A DNA stretch of 54,543 nt from Verrucomicrobiota bacterium (GCA_016195385.1 JACPZS010000183.1:1-54543); one strand, 5' to 3'. Shown: positions 9,255 through 18,554, counted from the stretch's first letter. The notes: generated by a model not told the origin, from the letters alone. Program-made: numbers and translations.

Positions 9255-9521
9255 TTATTTCTTCCCCGGCCATGCGCCGCATGCGGCTTTGGTTGTCGCA
9301 GCAGGAATGGGTTCAGTGGTCGGATCGCTGAAGGCCAGCAACACTTGGCGCGCCCGGTCGGGATTGGCCTTGCTCAATTCGTTCATCGCCTGCCGAAATG
9401 CTTTGAGCCGGAAATCATCCTCGCCCTGGGCCCGCTCGACGCGGTCGAGAAACGCGGCCAGTTCGATCAACTTGCAGCGCGCGTCCATGAAATACAGATT
9501 CAAAACTTGCTGACGTGTCAT
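9255..9521 (-). CDS. Conserved small protein upstream of EboB-like hydrolase
   Basis: An 88-aa cytoplasmic protein. I start it at the ATG at 9521, giving MTRQQVLNLYFMDARCKL; the open frame extends 26 codons further, but that segment is arginine-rich and looks non-coding. The N-terminal half is helical with an acidic/basic pattern (DARCKLIELAAFLDRVERA). The C-terminus contains the conspicuous DPTTEPIPAATTKAACGAWP, which I believe is conserved in Verrucomicrobia/Planctomycetes homologues next to TatD genes. It could correspond to a reduced EboA, but that is inference from position only. It is the first gene of the run with the EboB-like hydrolase and the flavoprotein. Confidence 0.65.
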   Translation of the reverse strand: MTRQQVLNLYFMDARCKLIELAAFLDRVERAQGEDDFRLKAFRQAMNELSKANPDRARQVLLAFSDPTTEPIPAATTKAACGAWPGKK

Positions 9522-9741
9522 AAAAATTTGCGGTTGTGCGGAAGCTAACTTCGGTTTGAGCGTTCGACAACTACGACTTTCTTGGCGTCGTCGGCGCAAA
9601 GGGCGCTAGCCGTCGTTAAAAGTTTGTAATTTTCAGGCCGGCGAGGTTTTAACCTTGGCGTGCAAAAAAGGAGTAATGAATGACAATCGACGAAGCGAAG
9701 CAGCGCGCATCCGTTGGAATGTTTTGTTCACAAAATTGAAA

Positions 9742-12399
9742 ATGAACAAAACTATGAAAACCAAATTATTCTCCTTGATTGCGGCCTGTGCCCTGGCGTT
9801 GAACTGCGCCACCGTCCACGCCAGCACTGCCTATGGCGACCTGAACAACTGCGACGTGATCAATGACACCGGCGTGCCATGTCACGGATTTGAAATCGAG
9901 ATCGATGACATTCACAGCGTGGACATCACCTATACGTACGATTGGAATCATTACGGCGTCCCGAAAATCACGGAGGACAACTCAAATCCGCTGCATCCCA
10001 AAGTATTCGTCCGCTACGCCAGCGCGAAGAACCCGGACGGCACGTGGGCGGCCTACACGGCAGTCCCGCCGGCGCCAATTCCTCCGACGAGTGGGCACAT
10101 GTGTACCGACCCATCTGTGAACGGTGGGTGTGAACATTTCGGGGTCGGTTATTACGGCGTGCCGAGTGCGGTGAAATACAACTGGCTGATCGACGATGGA
10201 GCCGGCAATTTGATCCACGGGCCACCGGTTTACGTCGCCACGCCAACATTTGTCTTTTATCCACCTGCGGGCGGCCAGGTCGCTCAGGTGCAAGCCGCGA
10301 TTGTTCCGCCGCCGCCGCCGGCACCGCCGGTGCTCGAATTCGGCACGGCGAGCTGGGTCAAGGAAATCATAACGTCAAGCCACACCAACAATCCGGTTGA
10401 ACTAAAGGATCTTGTCGATCCTGATCCGAACGACCTCACCGCCAAAGACTGGCGCAATGGCGAGCCTGACGAAGTAGAAATCGAGTGGCAACTTTTCCAA
10501 ACTGAGTTCGCGGCCGTCAACGGCGGCGCCAATGGAGAGTTGGACGGAGCAGCAGAAGATCTGGCCAATGGCGACGAAGTGATCACGCGGCGATATGAGT
10601 TCTACAAGTACACTGGCCCCATCGACACTCAATCAGGTGAAGCACTCGCTGAGCAAGTCGCTCCCGATGGACTCCACGGCGTGGGGACGGTGAACATCAA
10701 CGGCGTGGATGTGGACCTCAGCACGATCATCGTCGTTGGTGACTTCATTGGCGCGCAAATGGCCGGGTTCGCGCAAGCGGCGCCACTCGGACTGATCGAT
10801 CACCTGCAAGATGGTGACATCAATGTGCCTTACGTGGATCGTACGGTAGTCATCGGGGGCAACACTCCGTATCTGGCGACGATTGCCACAGGCGCTTTGC
10901 CCAACGGAATGAGTTTCGATCAGGTGACTGGTGTGATTTTCGGCACGCCCACCGAAAGCGGAGTCTTCACGTTCAAGATCGACGCGATGGATGCGGACAA
11001 CGCATTCGTCAGCAAGACATACGACTTGACCATCGCGGCTGCGCCCGTGGTGAGCCAACCGCCCAACTGCAACGTCGGCGGGCCGTACACAGCGCAATGC
11101 AACGGCGCGCGAACGACGGTGATCCTGAACGGAACCGGATCGAGTGATCCCAACGGAGCCGTGTTCACATATTCGTGGAGCAGTGATTGTCCCGGAGCCA
11201 CGTTCGACGATCCGACGCTTCCCGCGCCGACGCTGACGCTTGATTCCGCGGTGATTCCAGAAACTTGCAATGTCACGTTGGTGGTCAGCAACGCGTTCGG
11301 CCTGACGAGCAGTTGCACGACGACGGTGACGGTGGTTGATACAACTCCGCCAACGATTACCTGCCCGGCTGACATTTCGGTCGCCGCTGACCAGGGACAA
11401 TGTTCCGCAATTGTCAGTTTTGTCGTTCAAGCCGGCGACACTTGTTCCGGCGTCAACGTCGCGTGCAATCCTCCTTCTGGCTCGGCATTTCCCGTCGGCA
11501 CCACGACGGTCAGCTGCATCGCTACGGATGGCGCAGGCTTAACAGCGCGATGCAGCTTCAAAGTCACCGTCCACGACACGCAAAACCCGGCGATCACTTG
11601 TCCCGGCGACATCGTCGTGAGCGCGGCAGCGGGACAATGCTCTAGCAATGTGGTATTCGTCGTTTCCGCCACGGACAATTGCAGCGTCGTCAGCCTTGCG
11701 AGCGTGCCTCCCGGCGGCACTGCCTTCCCGGTTGGCACAACGACGGTGACGAGCACGGCCACAGACGCCAGCGGAAACACCAGCAGTTGCAGTTTCACAG
11801 TTACCGTTCAGGATACGCAGCCGCCAGTCATTGTTTGTCCAGCAAACATCTCGGTCCCGCCCGATCCCGGACAGACTTCCGCTGTCGTCACCTACACCGT
11901 CAACGCCAGCGATAACTGCAGCGCGGTCGCGCTGCTCTGCAATCCAGCTTCGGGATCGACTTTCCCAGCGGGCACCACCACGGTGACTTGCACGGCGACC
12001 GATGCCACCGGCAATGCGAGCACATGCACCTTCACCGTTACAGTCACAAGTTCGGGATGCGCCAACGACACCACCGCGCCGACAGTGAGTTTCGTGGCGC
12101 TGCAGCCGTTCAAAATTCTCGCAAATCCGCTGCGCAAAATGGGCCAGTTTCAACTCACGATCACGGACAATTGCGATCCGGATGCGCTGATCTACATCAG
12201 CGATTCCGTGAGCGGATTCGTCGCCGGCCCCTTCCACAACGGAGATCAGGTGGAAGTTGGCGAAGGCCCGTTGCTTACGCCTGGCCAGACAACACCAACG
12301 AGAGGGTCCAACGTGGCGTCGATTCGTCTGAAAGGTGACGCCAAACTTTATGGCGTGGATCGCTCCGGCAACACGTCGCCGTTTCAAAAACTAAAGTGA
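9742..12399 (+). CDS. Secreted HYR-repeat protein with putative Ig and PKD-like domains
   Basis: An 885-aa protein from the ATG at 9742 (MNKTMKTKLF), which gives a clean signal peptide ending in VHA. The frame is open back to 9655, and an ATG at 9676 lies just after an AAGGAG but only two bases away, so a longer n-region is possible. The N-terminal 330 residues are unassigned and contain a proline run (PPPPPAPP). Next come a He_PIG putative Ig domain (ATGALPNGMSFDQVTGVIFG), a PKD-like segment starting CNVGGPYTAQC, and three HYR repeats of about 82 residues, each with CPxxIxV, a conserved TDNC/GDTC and FPVGTTTVxC. Cysteines pair regularly, suggesting disulfides outside the cytoplasm. It is probably an extracellular structural or adhesion protein. 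Confidence 0.85.
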   Translation: MNKTMKTKLFSLIAACALALNCATVHASTAYGDLNNCDVINDTGVPCHGFEIEIDDIHSVDITYTYDWNHYGVPKITEDNSNPLHPKVFVRYASAKNPDGTWAAYTAVPPAPIPPTSGHMCTDPSVNGGCEHFGVGYYGVPSAVKYNWLIDDGAGNLIHGPPVYVATPTFVFYPPAGGQVAQVQAAIVPPPPPAPPVLEFGTASWVKEIITSSHTNNPVELKDLVDPDPNDLTAKDWRNGEPDEVEIEWQLFQTEFAAVNGGANGELDGAAEDLANGDEVITRRYEFYKYTGPIDTQSGEALAEQVAPDGLHGVGTVNINGVDVDLSTIIVVGDFIGAQMAGFAQAAPLGLIDHLQDGDINVPYVDRTVVIGGNTPYLATIATGALPNGMSFDQVTGVIFGTPTESGVFTFKIDAMDADNAFVSKTYDLTIAAAPVVSQPPNCNVGGPYTAQCNGARTTVILNGTGSSDPNGAVFTYSWSSDCPGATFDDPTLPAPTLTLDSAVIPETCNVTLVVSNAFGLTSSCTTTVTVVDTTPPTITCPADISVAADQGQCSAIVSFVVQAGDTCSGVNVACNPPSGSAFPVGTTTVSCIATDGAGLTARCSFKVTVHDTQNPAITCPGDIVVSAAAGQCSSNVVFVVSATDNCSVVSLASVPPGGTAFPVGTTTVTSTATDASGNTSSCSFTVTVQDTQPPVIVCPANISVPPDPGQTSAVVTYTVNASDNCSAVALLCNPASGSTFPAGTTTVTCTATDATGNASTCTFTVTVTSSGCANDTTAPTVSFVALQPFKILANPLRKMGQFQLTITDNCDPDALIYISDSVSGFVAGPFHNGDQVEVGEGPLLTPGQTTPTRGSNVASIRLKGDAKLYGVDRSGNTSPFQKLK

Positions 12400-12431
12400 G
12401 CCACATAGCGCGGCACGGCGCGCATCGATAC

Positions 12432-12454
12432 CGTCACCAAACAGTTTGGTGACG
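12432..12454 (+). terminator. Perfect 10-bp hairpin downstream of HYR gene
   Basis: CGTCACCAAA at 12432-12441 pairs perfectly with TTTGGTGACG at 12445-12454 around a CAG loop. There is no immediate T-run. It is the first of two consecutive hairpins after the HYR gene stop and may protect the 3' end or help terminate. Confidence 0.45.
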
Positions 12455-12459
12455 AACAT

Positions 12460-12515
12460 AGCATCCGGTTTTTGGAATCACTCGAAAGAGCGATGCCGAG
12501 AATCGGATGCTTTTT
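12460..12515 (+). terminator. Intrinsic terminator of the HYR gene
   Basis: AGCATCCG (12460-12467) pairs with CGGATGCT (12504-12511), and the T-run TTTTT ends at 12515. Inside it, ATCACTC-GAAA-GAGCGAT forms a second stem with a GAAA tetraloop and one mismatch. The T-run is on the plus strand only, so it serves the HYR gene rather than the convergent apt gene. Confidence 0.6.
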
Positions 12516-12590
12516 CGTTCATGGGGCGGCCAGTGAACGGCTCACCATTCCTGTGGTTGTGACTCTCGGTGGGGATACAGACTCGCGGCG

Positions 12591-13127
12591 CTAATAAACG
12601 ACGAGTGAACGGACCGGAAGGCCCTTCAATTTTTCGCGACCGCCCAGGAAACCGAGTTCGATCAAAAACGAAATCTCCAAAATTTTTGCTCCCAGCTTTT
12701 GGAGCAATGTGGCGGCTGCGGCCGCGGTGCCACCCGTGGCGAGCAAATCGTCCACCAACAAAACGCGCGCGCCGGTTTTCACTGCGTCGATGTGGATGGC
12801 GACGGTGCTCGAACCGTACTCCAAGTCGTAGGTTTGCTCGTGCGTTCGGAACGGCAGCTTGCCTTTTTTGCGCACCGGCACAAAGCCGGCACCCAGCTTC
12901 ATCGCGGCGGCCGCGGCGAAGATGAACCCACGGGCGTCGATGCCGACCACCGCGTCCACTTCGCCGGGGGCGAAGTGGTCCGTCAGCGCGTCGATGCTCG
13001 CGCGGAAGAGTTCGGCGTCGGCCAGCAGCGGCGTGATGTCTTTGAATTGGATTCCGGGTTTGGGAAAATCAGGAATGTTGCGGATGGCTTTTTCAATGCG
13101 GACGATGTCGGGTGCAGTGGGTTTCAT
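12591..13127 (-). CDS. apt: Adenine phosphoribosyltransferase
   Basis: A 178-aa protein of normal length for Apt, which converts adenine and PRPP to AMP and pyrophosphate in purine salvage. The N-terminal IRNIPDFPKPGIQFKDITPL is the classic Apt opening. The PRPP-binding loop VLLVDDLLATGGTA is complete, and the GIDARGFIFAAA and VPVRKKGKLP segments are also standard. The start ATG at 13127 follows the sigma-factor stop by 15 bases, so the two genes are probably one transcript. It converges on the HYR gene. Confidence 0.97.
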   Translation of the reverse strand: MKPTAPDIVRIEKAIRNIPDFPKPGIQFKDITPLLADAELFRASIDALTDHFAPGEVDAVVGIDARGFIFAAAAAMKLGAGFVPVRKKGKLPFRTHEQTYDLEYGSSTVAIHIDAVKTGARVLLVDDLLATGGTAAAAATLLQKLGAKILEISFLIELGFLGGREKLKGLPVRSLVVY

Positions 13128-13142
13128 GGCGCGGCGCGGCGG

Positions 13143-14171
13143 TTATTTCTTTTTGCCTTCGAGTTTCTCGATCTTCCGGCGCAGTTTGCGCAACGCGATA
13201 TTTTGGATTTGCCGCACGCGCTCGCGGGTGACGCCAAATTTTTCGCCAACGTCTTCGAGGGTTCGCTCCGATCCGCCGTCCAGCCCAAAGCGGTAACGCA
13301 GGATCGTGGCCTCGCGCGAGTCCAGCGTCTTGACCATTTCCTGCAACATGCCCGTGACCGTTTTTTCTTCGAGTTTTTCGTACGGCGTGTCGGCGTTTTC
13401 ATCCTGCACGATTTCGGAAAAATTATTGGAATCGTCATCGCCAATCGGCGCGTCCAGCGAAGCGGGCCGAATCGCCGCCGTGCGCAATTGCGCGACCCGC
13501 GTCGCAGTCATGCCCATCTCCTCGGCGAGTTCTTCGTCGGTCGGCTCGCGGCCGAAAATTTCCTGCAGCTTCATCGCCGTGCGCCGCATCTTGGAAATTT
13601 TATCTACCAGATGCACGGGCAGACGGATGGTTTTGGACTGGTTGGCCAGCGCGCGCTTGATGGATTGCTTGATCCACCACGAGCCATAGGTGGAGAGTTT
13701 GCCGCCCTTGGCGGGATCGAAACGCTCGACGGCTTTCATCAAACCGATGTTGCCTTCGTTGATCAAATCGAGCAGCGGCAGCCCGTAGTTCTCGTAGTCG
13801 TGGGCGATTTTGACGACGAGGCGCAGGTTGGCCTTGATCATCAATTCGCGCGCCTTCTTGTCGCCAGCCTTGATCTTGGCGGCCAGTTCGATCTCTTGTT
13901 GCGGCGTGAGCAATTTCACCTGGCCAATTTCGCGCAAGTAAAGTTTGAAGGCCGAATCGCCGTCGTAACGCGAATGCCGGTCATCGAACATGCGCGCGGG
14001 GGTTTCATCCCGTGGCACGAGCGGCGCTTCCGAAACTTCGACCTGCGTGACGGGCGGGCGGGCGAATGCGGATGGTGACGGCGCGGCGGCTGTAGCCTTC
14101 GCTTTGAAGGTGGCGCGAGCACCGGCGACTTTACGCCGCGAACGTGCCGCGGACTTTGATCTTCCAGCCAT
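13143..14171 (-). CDS. RNA polymerase sigma-70 factor, group 2-like
   Basis: A 342-aa sigma factor. A basic Ala/Lys-rich N-terminus (about 60 residues) precedes region 1.2 (DSAFKLYLREIGQVKLLT), region 2 (LRLVVKIAHDYENYGLPLLDLINEGNIGL and the -10-binding GGKLSTYGSWWIKQSIKRA), region 3 (EIFGREPTDEELAEEM) and region 4 with the -35 helix-turn-helix (LEDVGEKFGVTRERVRQI). Region 1.1 is absent, which with the length points to an RpoS/SigB-like group 2 factor rather than the housekeeping sigma; I cannot exclude that it is the main one. I use the ATG at 14171; the frame extends 39 codons upstream but with non-protein-like sequence. Confidence 0.9.
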   Translation of the reverse strand: MAGRSKSAARSRRKVAGARATFKAKATAAAPSPSAFARPPVTQVEVSEAPLVPRDETPARMFDDRHSRYDGDSAFKLYLREIGQVKLLTPQQEIELAAKIKAGDKKARELMIKANLRLVVKIAHDYENYGLPLLDLINEGNIGLMKAVERFDPAKGGKLSTYGSWWIKQSIKRALANQSKTIRLPVHLVDKISKMRRTAMKLQEIFGREPTDEELAEEMGMTATRVAQLRTAAIRPASLDAPIGDDDSNNFSEIVQDENADTPYEKLEEKTVTGMLQEMVKTLDSREATILRYRFGLDGGSERTLEDVGEKFGVTRERVRQIQNIALRKLRRKIEKLEGKKK

Positions 14172-14528
14172 AATGGAGAAAAGAGTCAGCCGTTCATTTG
14201 TTCTCCGCAAGCAAATTGAAGCTGCGGAGAAATTTAGACCTCGCCCGCTTCGATATGTGTCATCGTGATCGAACAATTCCCCGCCCAATGACTCTAACTC
14301 AACGTCGTCCGGTCTGAATTACACCAAATCTGAAACTGAAACTCGTGCAAGCAATGAAACTTTCGGCCGAAAATTTACCGCGCGTCCCTACGTGAGAGAA
14401 GCGCGCGAGTTTTTTTGATTCGGCACCGAGTAACAATTTCGTTACGAATGCAAATTCAGTTTTGTCGCGACCGAAATGCTGCTATACCCCGTATCACAAC
14501 GAAGAGATTCAGACTGGAAGCGCCCGCC
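14172..14528. other. Divergent intergenic region
   Basis: About 357 bases lie between the sigma-factor start (minus) and the first CotH-like gene (plus). It should hold both promoters. I see no confident promoter box; the only structured element is the plus-strand hairpin with T-run at 14379-14416. Weakly coding-looking frames overlap the region, but none resembles a known protein. Confidence 0.4.
14379..14416 (+). terminator. Hairpin with T-run in leader of CotH-like gene (possible attenuator)
   Basis: CGCGCG at 14379-14384 can pair with CGCGCG at 14402-14407 across a 17-base loop, followed by AG and TTTTTTT (14410-14416). No plus-strand gene lies upstream, so if real it would act as a leader attenuator or end a short RNA. 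The stem is only six base pairs. Confidence 0.3.
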
Positions 14529-16211
14529 GTGAAACCAACTCCAAACACCTTGCGACCGATGGGAACGCGGACGCTCTGTCCGGTAATTATATTTCTCTCC
14601 GGCCTGTTCTGTCACTTGCTTGGGGCCGAAACTCCCACCGTTTCCAAGGCGGAGCCTGGCAAAAAATCCATTCCGCACGATGACATCTTTGCCAAATTGG
14701 AAGTTCTGAAAATTCGCGTCGATATTCCGCGTGAAGGCATCGCCGCGCTGCGCCGTTCGCCGCGCGGGTTTGGATTTGGCGAATCGGCGGATCGCCCCGT
14801 GGTGAAATGCACCGTCCGCGAAGGCGGCCGCGTTTACACCAATGTCGCGATTCATTTGAAGGGTGCCGCGGGCAGTTTCCGTCCGATCGATGACAATCCC
14901 GCGCTGACTTTGAATTTTGAGAAATTTGCGCCGGGCCAGACGTTTCACGGCTTGCACAAATTTTCACTCAACAACTCCGTTCAAGATCCCAGTTTTTTAA
15001 GCGAACGAATCTGCCGCGAATTGTTTGAGGCCGCCGGCGTGCCGGTGCCACGCGCGGCGCACGCGGTTTTGGATTTGAACGGCGCAAACCTGGGCCTGCG
15101 AGTGCTGACCGAGGGATACGGCAAGCATTTTCTAAAACGCTATTTCAAAAACACCAGCGGCAACCTCTACGACGGCGGCTTTTGCAAAGAAATCAACGAC
15201 GATCTGGCCGTCAACTCCGGAGACCATCCGGACAATCATTCGGACCTGAAAAAGTTGGCCGCCGCCGCGATGGAACCCGACCCCAGCCGGCGCACGGCGG
15301 CGCTGGAAAAGATTTTGGACATGGATCGATTCATTTCCATGATCGCGATGGAAGTCATCCAATGTCACTGGGACGGCTATGCCATGAACCGAAACAATTA
15401 CCGGCTCTACCACGATCTGGATTCGGATCGCATGGTGTTCATGCCGCACGGCCTGGATCAGATGTTTGGCGTCGAGCGCAGCGGCCCGAACTCTCCCATC
15501 TTCCCGCAGATGCAGGGCTTGGTCGCGCGCGCCGTCATCCGCACGCCCGAAGGCCGCCGGCGGTACCAGGAGCGCATGTCGCAGTTGGTGACGAACGTGT
15601 TCAAAGTGGAAACGATTCTCAAACGCGTGGACGAACTGGCGGGTGCGATCCGCCCGGCCATCGCGGAGAGCAATCCCCGCTACGCGCAATCCATCGACCA
15701 GCAGATTGCCTGGCTCAAACAACGTATTTCGCAACGTGGCCAGAGCCTCCGCCTGCAACTCAGCGCGCCGAGCAAGGTGTTGAAGTTTGACAGTTCCGGC
15801 CTCAGCCGGCTGGTTGATTGGAAGGCAAAAACGGACACGGGTAATCCGACCTTTGCCGAAAAGGTGGCGAAAGACGGACGGACGGCCATGAGGATTAGCG
15901 TGGGGAGCGGCGCTTCCGCTTCCTGGCGAACGCGAGCGGTGCTCGACGCCGGCCGCTATCGTTTCGAAGGATTCATTCGACTTCAGGAAGTGGCGGCTGA
16001 TCCTCGAGACGCGCGCGGTGGCGGCGTTTGCCTGCGCGTTTCTCGCGCCGCCATGCCCAAGAAATTGACCGGGACAACCGAATGGAGTCGGGTTGCGTAC
16101 GAGTTTGAAGTCGAAGAAGCAGGGACGGAAGTCGAGTTTGTTTGTGAATTGCGCGCTCGATCCGGCGACGCATGGTTTGATGCCGACTCGCTGCGACTGA
16201 TTCGGGAATAG
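14529..16211 (+). CDS. Secreted CotH-like kinase-family protein (PHGxDQxF type)
   Basis: A 560-aa protein. I start at the GTG at 14529 because a GGAAG lies eight bases upstream; an ATG at 14559 is the alternative. Both give a signal peptide (TLCPVIIFLSGLFCHLLGA). The CotH core spans roughly residues 60-430. CotH proteins are secreted atypical protein kinases first shown in Bacillus spore coats. Motifs here are HWDGYAMNRNNYRLY (about residue 280) and PHGLDQMFG (about 306). The last replaces the usual PWDLDxxFG, so a metal-ligand position differs and activity is uncertain. The C-terminal 120 residues look like a carbohydrate-binding beta-sandwich. It is the first of a CotH/phosphodiester-glycosidase cluster. 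Confidence 0.85.
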   Translation: MKPTPNTLRPMGTRTLCPVIIFLSGLFCHLLGAETPTVSKAEPGKKSIPHDDIFAKLEVLKIRVDIPREGIAALRRSPRGFGFGESADRPVVKCTVREGGRVYTNVAIHLKGAAGSFRPIDDNPALTLNFEKFAPGQTFHGLHKFSLNNSVQDPSFLSERICRELFEAAGVPVPRAAHAVLDLNGANLGLRVLTEGYGKHFLKRYFKNTSGNLYDGGFCKEINDDLAVNSGDHPDNHSDLKKLAAAAMEPDPSRRTAALEKILDMDRFISMIAMEVIQCHWDGYAMNRNNYRLYHDLDSDRMVFMPHGLDQMFGVERSGPNSPIFPQMQGLVARAVIRTPEGRRRYQERMSQLVTNVFKVETILKRVDELAGAIRPAIAESNPRYAQSIDQQIAWLKQRISQRGQSLRLQLSAPSKVLKFDSSGLSRLVDWKAKTDTGNPTFAEKVAKDGRTAMRISVGSGASASWRTRAVLDAGRYRFEGFIRLQEVAADPRDARGGGVCLRVSRAAMPKKLTGTTEWSRVAYEFEVEEAGTEVEFVCELRARSGDAWFDADSLRLIRE

Positions 16212-16396
16212 ATAATTTTTACTTGCTACTGTGGACGCGCGCACTTGTTTGCCTGCCGGCAGCCGGGCCGGCTTTCTCCCTACACACCAGGGTCAAGTGA
16301 CTTGAGTAAGTTTTGAGTTGAATCGTCCCTTTCCAAGTGGACGATGTCGGCAACGAAACGGACGGCGGAAGCAGGAACGTGTTGCTTGAAATAAAT

Positions 16397-18457
16397 ATGC
16401 GGCGCGGTTTTTCAAATTACAGCGCGGGATTATTGCTCGCGGCGCTGGCGATTGTCGTTGGCATGGACACGCTCGCGTCTTTTGCGGCTGAGGCGCAGAA
16501 GGCTTTGCCCGCCCGTGTGGCTCCGCCGAAATTTTCCATTCGTGGCGGCGTTTATACGAACAATCTTTCGGTGAAGCTCGAAGCCGATTCGCCGTCGGCG
16601 GTCATTCGTTACACGCTGGATGGCACCGAGCCGACCGCGGCGGCTGCCCAGTATGCAAACCCGATTCAAATCACCGGCTCGACGTTTATCAAGGCGGCAA
16701 TCTTCGAGGCGCGCACGCCGGTCAGTGGAATGGCGTCGCAGTCTTACATTTTGGCGGATGAAGCGCTCGCCGAGTTCAGTTCCAACCTGCCGCTCGTAGT
16801 TCTGAATACTTTCGGACAACAGATTCCGCATGGCGAAAAAGCGCAAACCTCCGCGCGCTTCATCGACCCGAAGGGCGGGCGCAGCAAGCTGTTGGGGGCG
16901 GCTGATTTCGATGGCCGCGGCGACATCAACGTCCGCGGGCACACTTCGCTCCGTTACCCGAAGCATTCGTTTCATCTCAAGACGAAAGACGACGCGCACC
17001 AGCCCTTGAAGGCTTCGATCCTGGGCTTGCCCAAAGATTCCGATTGGATTTTGTACGCGCCTTACCCGGACAAAACATTGATGCGTGACGTGCTTGCCTA
17101 CGAATTGAGCAATCAGATTGGCCGTTACGCGCCGCGCACCAAATTCGTCGAAGTCTTTGTCAATGAGTCAGGCCGAAAATTAAGTCAGCGCGATTACGCC
17201 GGTGTGTATGTGTTTGAGGAAAAAATCAAGCGCGGGAAAAGTCGTGTTGATGTCGAGAAACTCGGTCCCGACGACAACGCTGAACCGAACGTAACCGGTG
17301 GCTATATTTTCAAAAAAGATCACCTCGACAACGTAGAAATGGGTTCGCAAAACGGCGGCGGCATGCCGATGGGCGGCGGCGGTTTCTCCGGCTCGCGCGA
17401 CGGATTTCCAACCGGCCCGGGCGCGTTTCCCGGCAACCCGAATGGGTTTTTGCCTACGGAAGGACAGGAATATATTGGGCGAGGTGTCGGTCGCGAGGGG
17501 TTGCTCTCTTTCGCGGGACGATTCTTCGGCAACCGCGCCGGTGTAATCACGGGACACGGCAATCAGTTCTTGTTTGTGGAACCGAAAGCCGGCGAAATGA
17601 CCGCCCGCCAAAAAACGTGGCTCGCCCGCCACCTGGACAAAGTTGAAAGCGTTCTTTACGGCGACAATTTCAGCGATCCCAAAACCGGCTACGCGGCGTA
17701 TCTCGATCCGGACTCGTTCATCGATTATCATCTCCTGGTTGAAACCACCAAAAACATCGACGGTTTTCGTTTCAGCACGTTCTACTATAAAATGCGCAAT
17801 GGCCGCATCAAAATGGGGCCGCTTTGGGATTGGAACTTGAGTTTCGGCAATGCCAACGGCAAGCAGGGCTGGATCCCGGAGCATTGGTATTGGCCGCAAC
17901 TCGACGACCAGCAATACTCCTGGTTTCGCCGCCTGTTCGAGGATCCCGACTTCGCGCAGCGCTACGTGGATCGGTGGGGTGAACTGCGCACGAATCAGTT
18001 CGCCGTGGCGAACATCCATGCCCGCATCGATCAAATGGCGACGTTGCTTGACGAGGCGCAGGCCCGGAACTTCAAGCGCTGGCGCATCCTCGGCCATTCC
18101 GTCTGGCCCAACACGTACGTCGGCAGAAGTTACGAGGACGAAGTGACGTGGATGAAGCAGTGGATTCGGACCCGGCTCGAATGGATCGATAAACAATTCA
18201 TTCCCGCGCCCGTTTTTTCCTTGAAGAGCGGACGCGTGCCGAAAGACAGCAACCTGAGTTTGCAGGCGGCAGGCGGGAAGATTTACTACACGCTGGATGG
18301 AACCGATCCACGTTTGCCTGGCGGCGCACTCTCGCCCCAAGCGCGGACCTACGAAGCCACCCTGAACCTAAACGAGAACGTGGTCATCTTCGCCCGGATC
18401 AAGCGCGGCAACCGCTGGAGCTATCCGGCGATCGCGAAGTTCAACGTGGGCGGTTGA
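16397..18457 (+). CDS. Secreted CotH-like protein with flanking chitobiase-C domains
   Basis: A 686-aa protein from the ATG at 16397, chosen because it gives a signal peptide (MRRGFSNYSAGLLLAALAIV); the frame is open to 16337. Near residues 40-125 and again in the last 85 residues are CHB_HEX_C_1-type domains with the YTLDGTxPT/YTLDGTDPR motif. Between them is a CotH domain: NVRGHTSLRYPKHSFHLK, KNIDGFRFSTFYY (about residue 453) and LWDWNLSFGN (about 477), which keeps the first Asp of the DxD-like motif but has Asn for the second. A Gly/Pro-rich insert at about residues 315-355 interrupts the CotH fold and may be a flexible loop. It is a secreted protein, 185 bases after the previous CotH-like gene. 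Confidence 0.85.
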   Translation: MRRGFSNYSAGLLLAALAIVVGMDTLASFAAEAQKALPARVAPPKFSIRGGVYTNNLSVKLEADSPSAVIRYTLDGTEPTAAAAQYANPIQITGSTFIKAAIFEARTPVSGMASQSYILADEALAEFSSNLPLVVLNTFGQQIPHGEKAQTSARFIDPKGGRSKLLGAADFDGRGDINVRGHTSLRYPKHSFHLKTKDDAHQPLKASILGLPKDSDWILYAPYPDKTLMRDVLAYELSNQIGRYAPRTKFVEVFVNESGRKLSQRDYAGVYVFEEKIKRGKSRVDVEKLGPDDNAEPNVTGGYIFKKDHLDNVEMGSQNGGGMPMGGGGFSGSRDGFPTGPGAFPGNPNGFLPTEGQEYIGRGVGREGLLSFAGRFFGNRAGVITGHGNQFLFVEPKAGEMTARQKTWLARHLDKVESVLYGDNFSDPKTGYAAYLDPDSFIDYHLLVETTKNIDGFRFSTFYYKMRNGRIKMGPLWDWNLSFGNANGKQGWIPEHWYWPQLDDQQYSWFRRLFEDPDFAQRYVDRWGELRTNQFAVANIHARIDQMATLLDEAQARNFKRWRILGHSVWPNTYVGRSYEDEVTWMKQWIRTRLEWIDKQFIPAPVFSLKSGRVPKDSNLSLQAAGGKIYYTLDGTDPRLPGGALSPQARTYEATLNLNENVVIFARIKRGNRWSYPAIAKFNVGG

Positions 18458-18484
18458 TGGCGGCAAAAGTGATCAACTCCGCCC
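18448..18484. terminator. Stem-loop at convergent gene ends
   Basis: GGGCGG plus TTGAT (18448-18458) pairs with ATCAA plus CCGCCC (18472-18484), with a two-base bulge. It overlaps the stop codon of the CotH-like gene and lies before the convergent glycosidase stop at 18555. No T-run follows, so its terminator role is tentative. Confidence 0.35.
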
Positions 18485-18554
18485 GCCGGCCAGAAATATT
18501 TTCGCCCCCTCAAATTTTCCGACTCGCATTCCAGTAGCAGGTTCAAGTTGTCCT

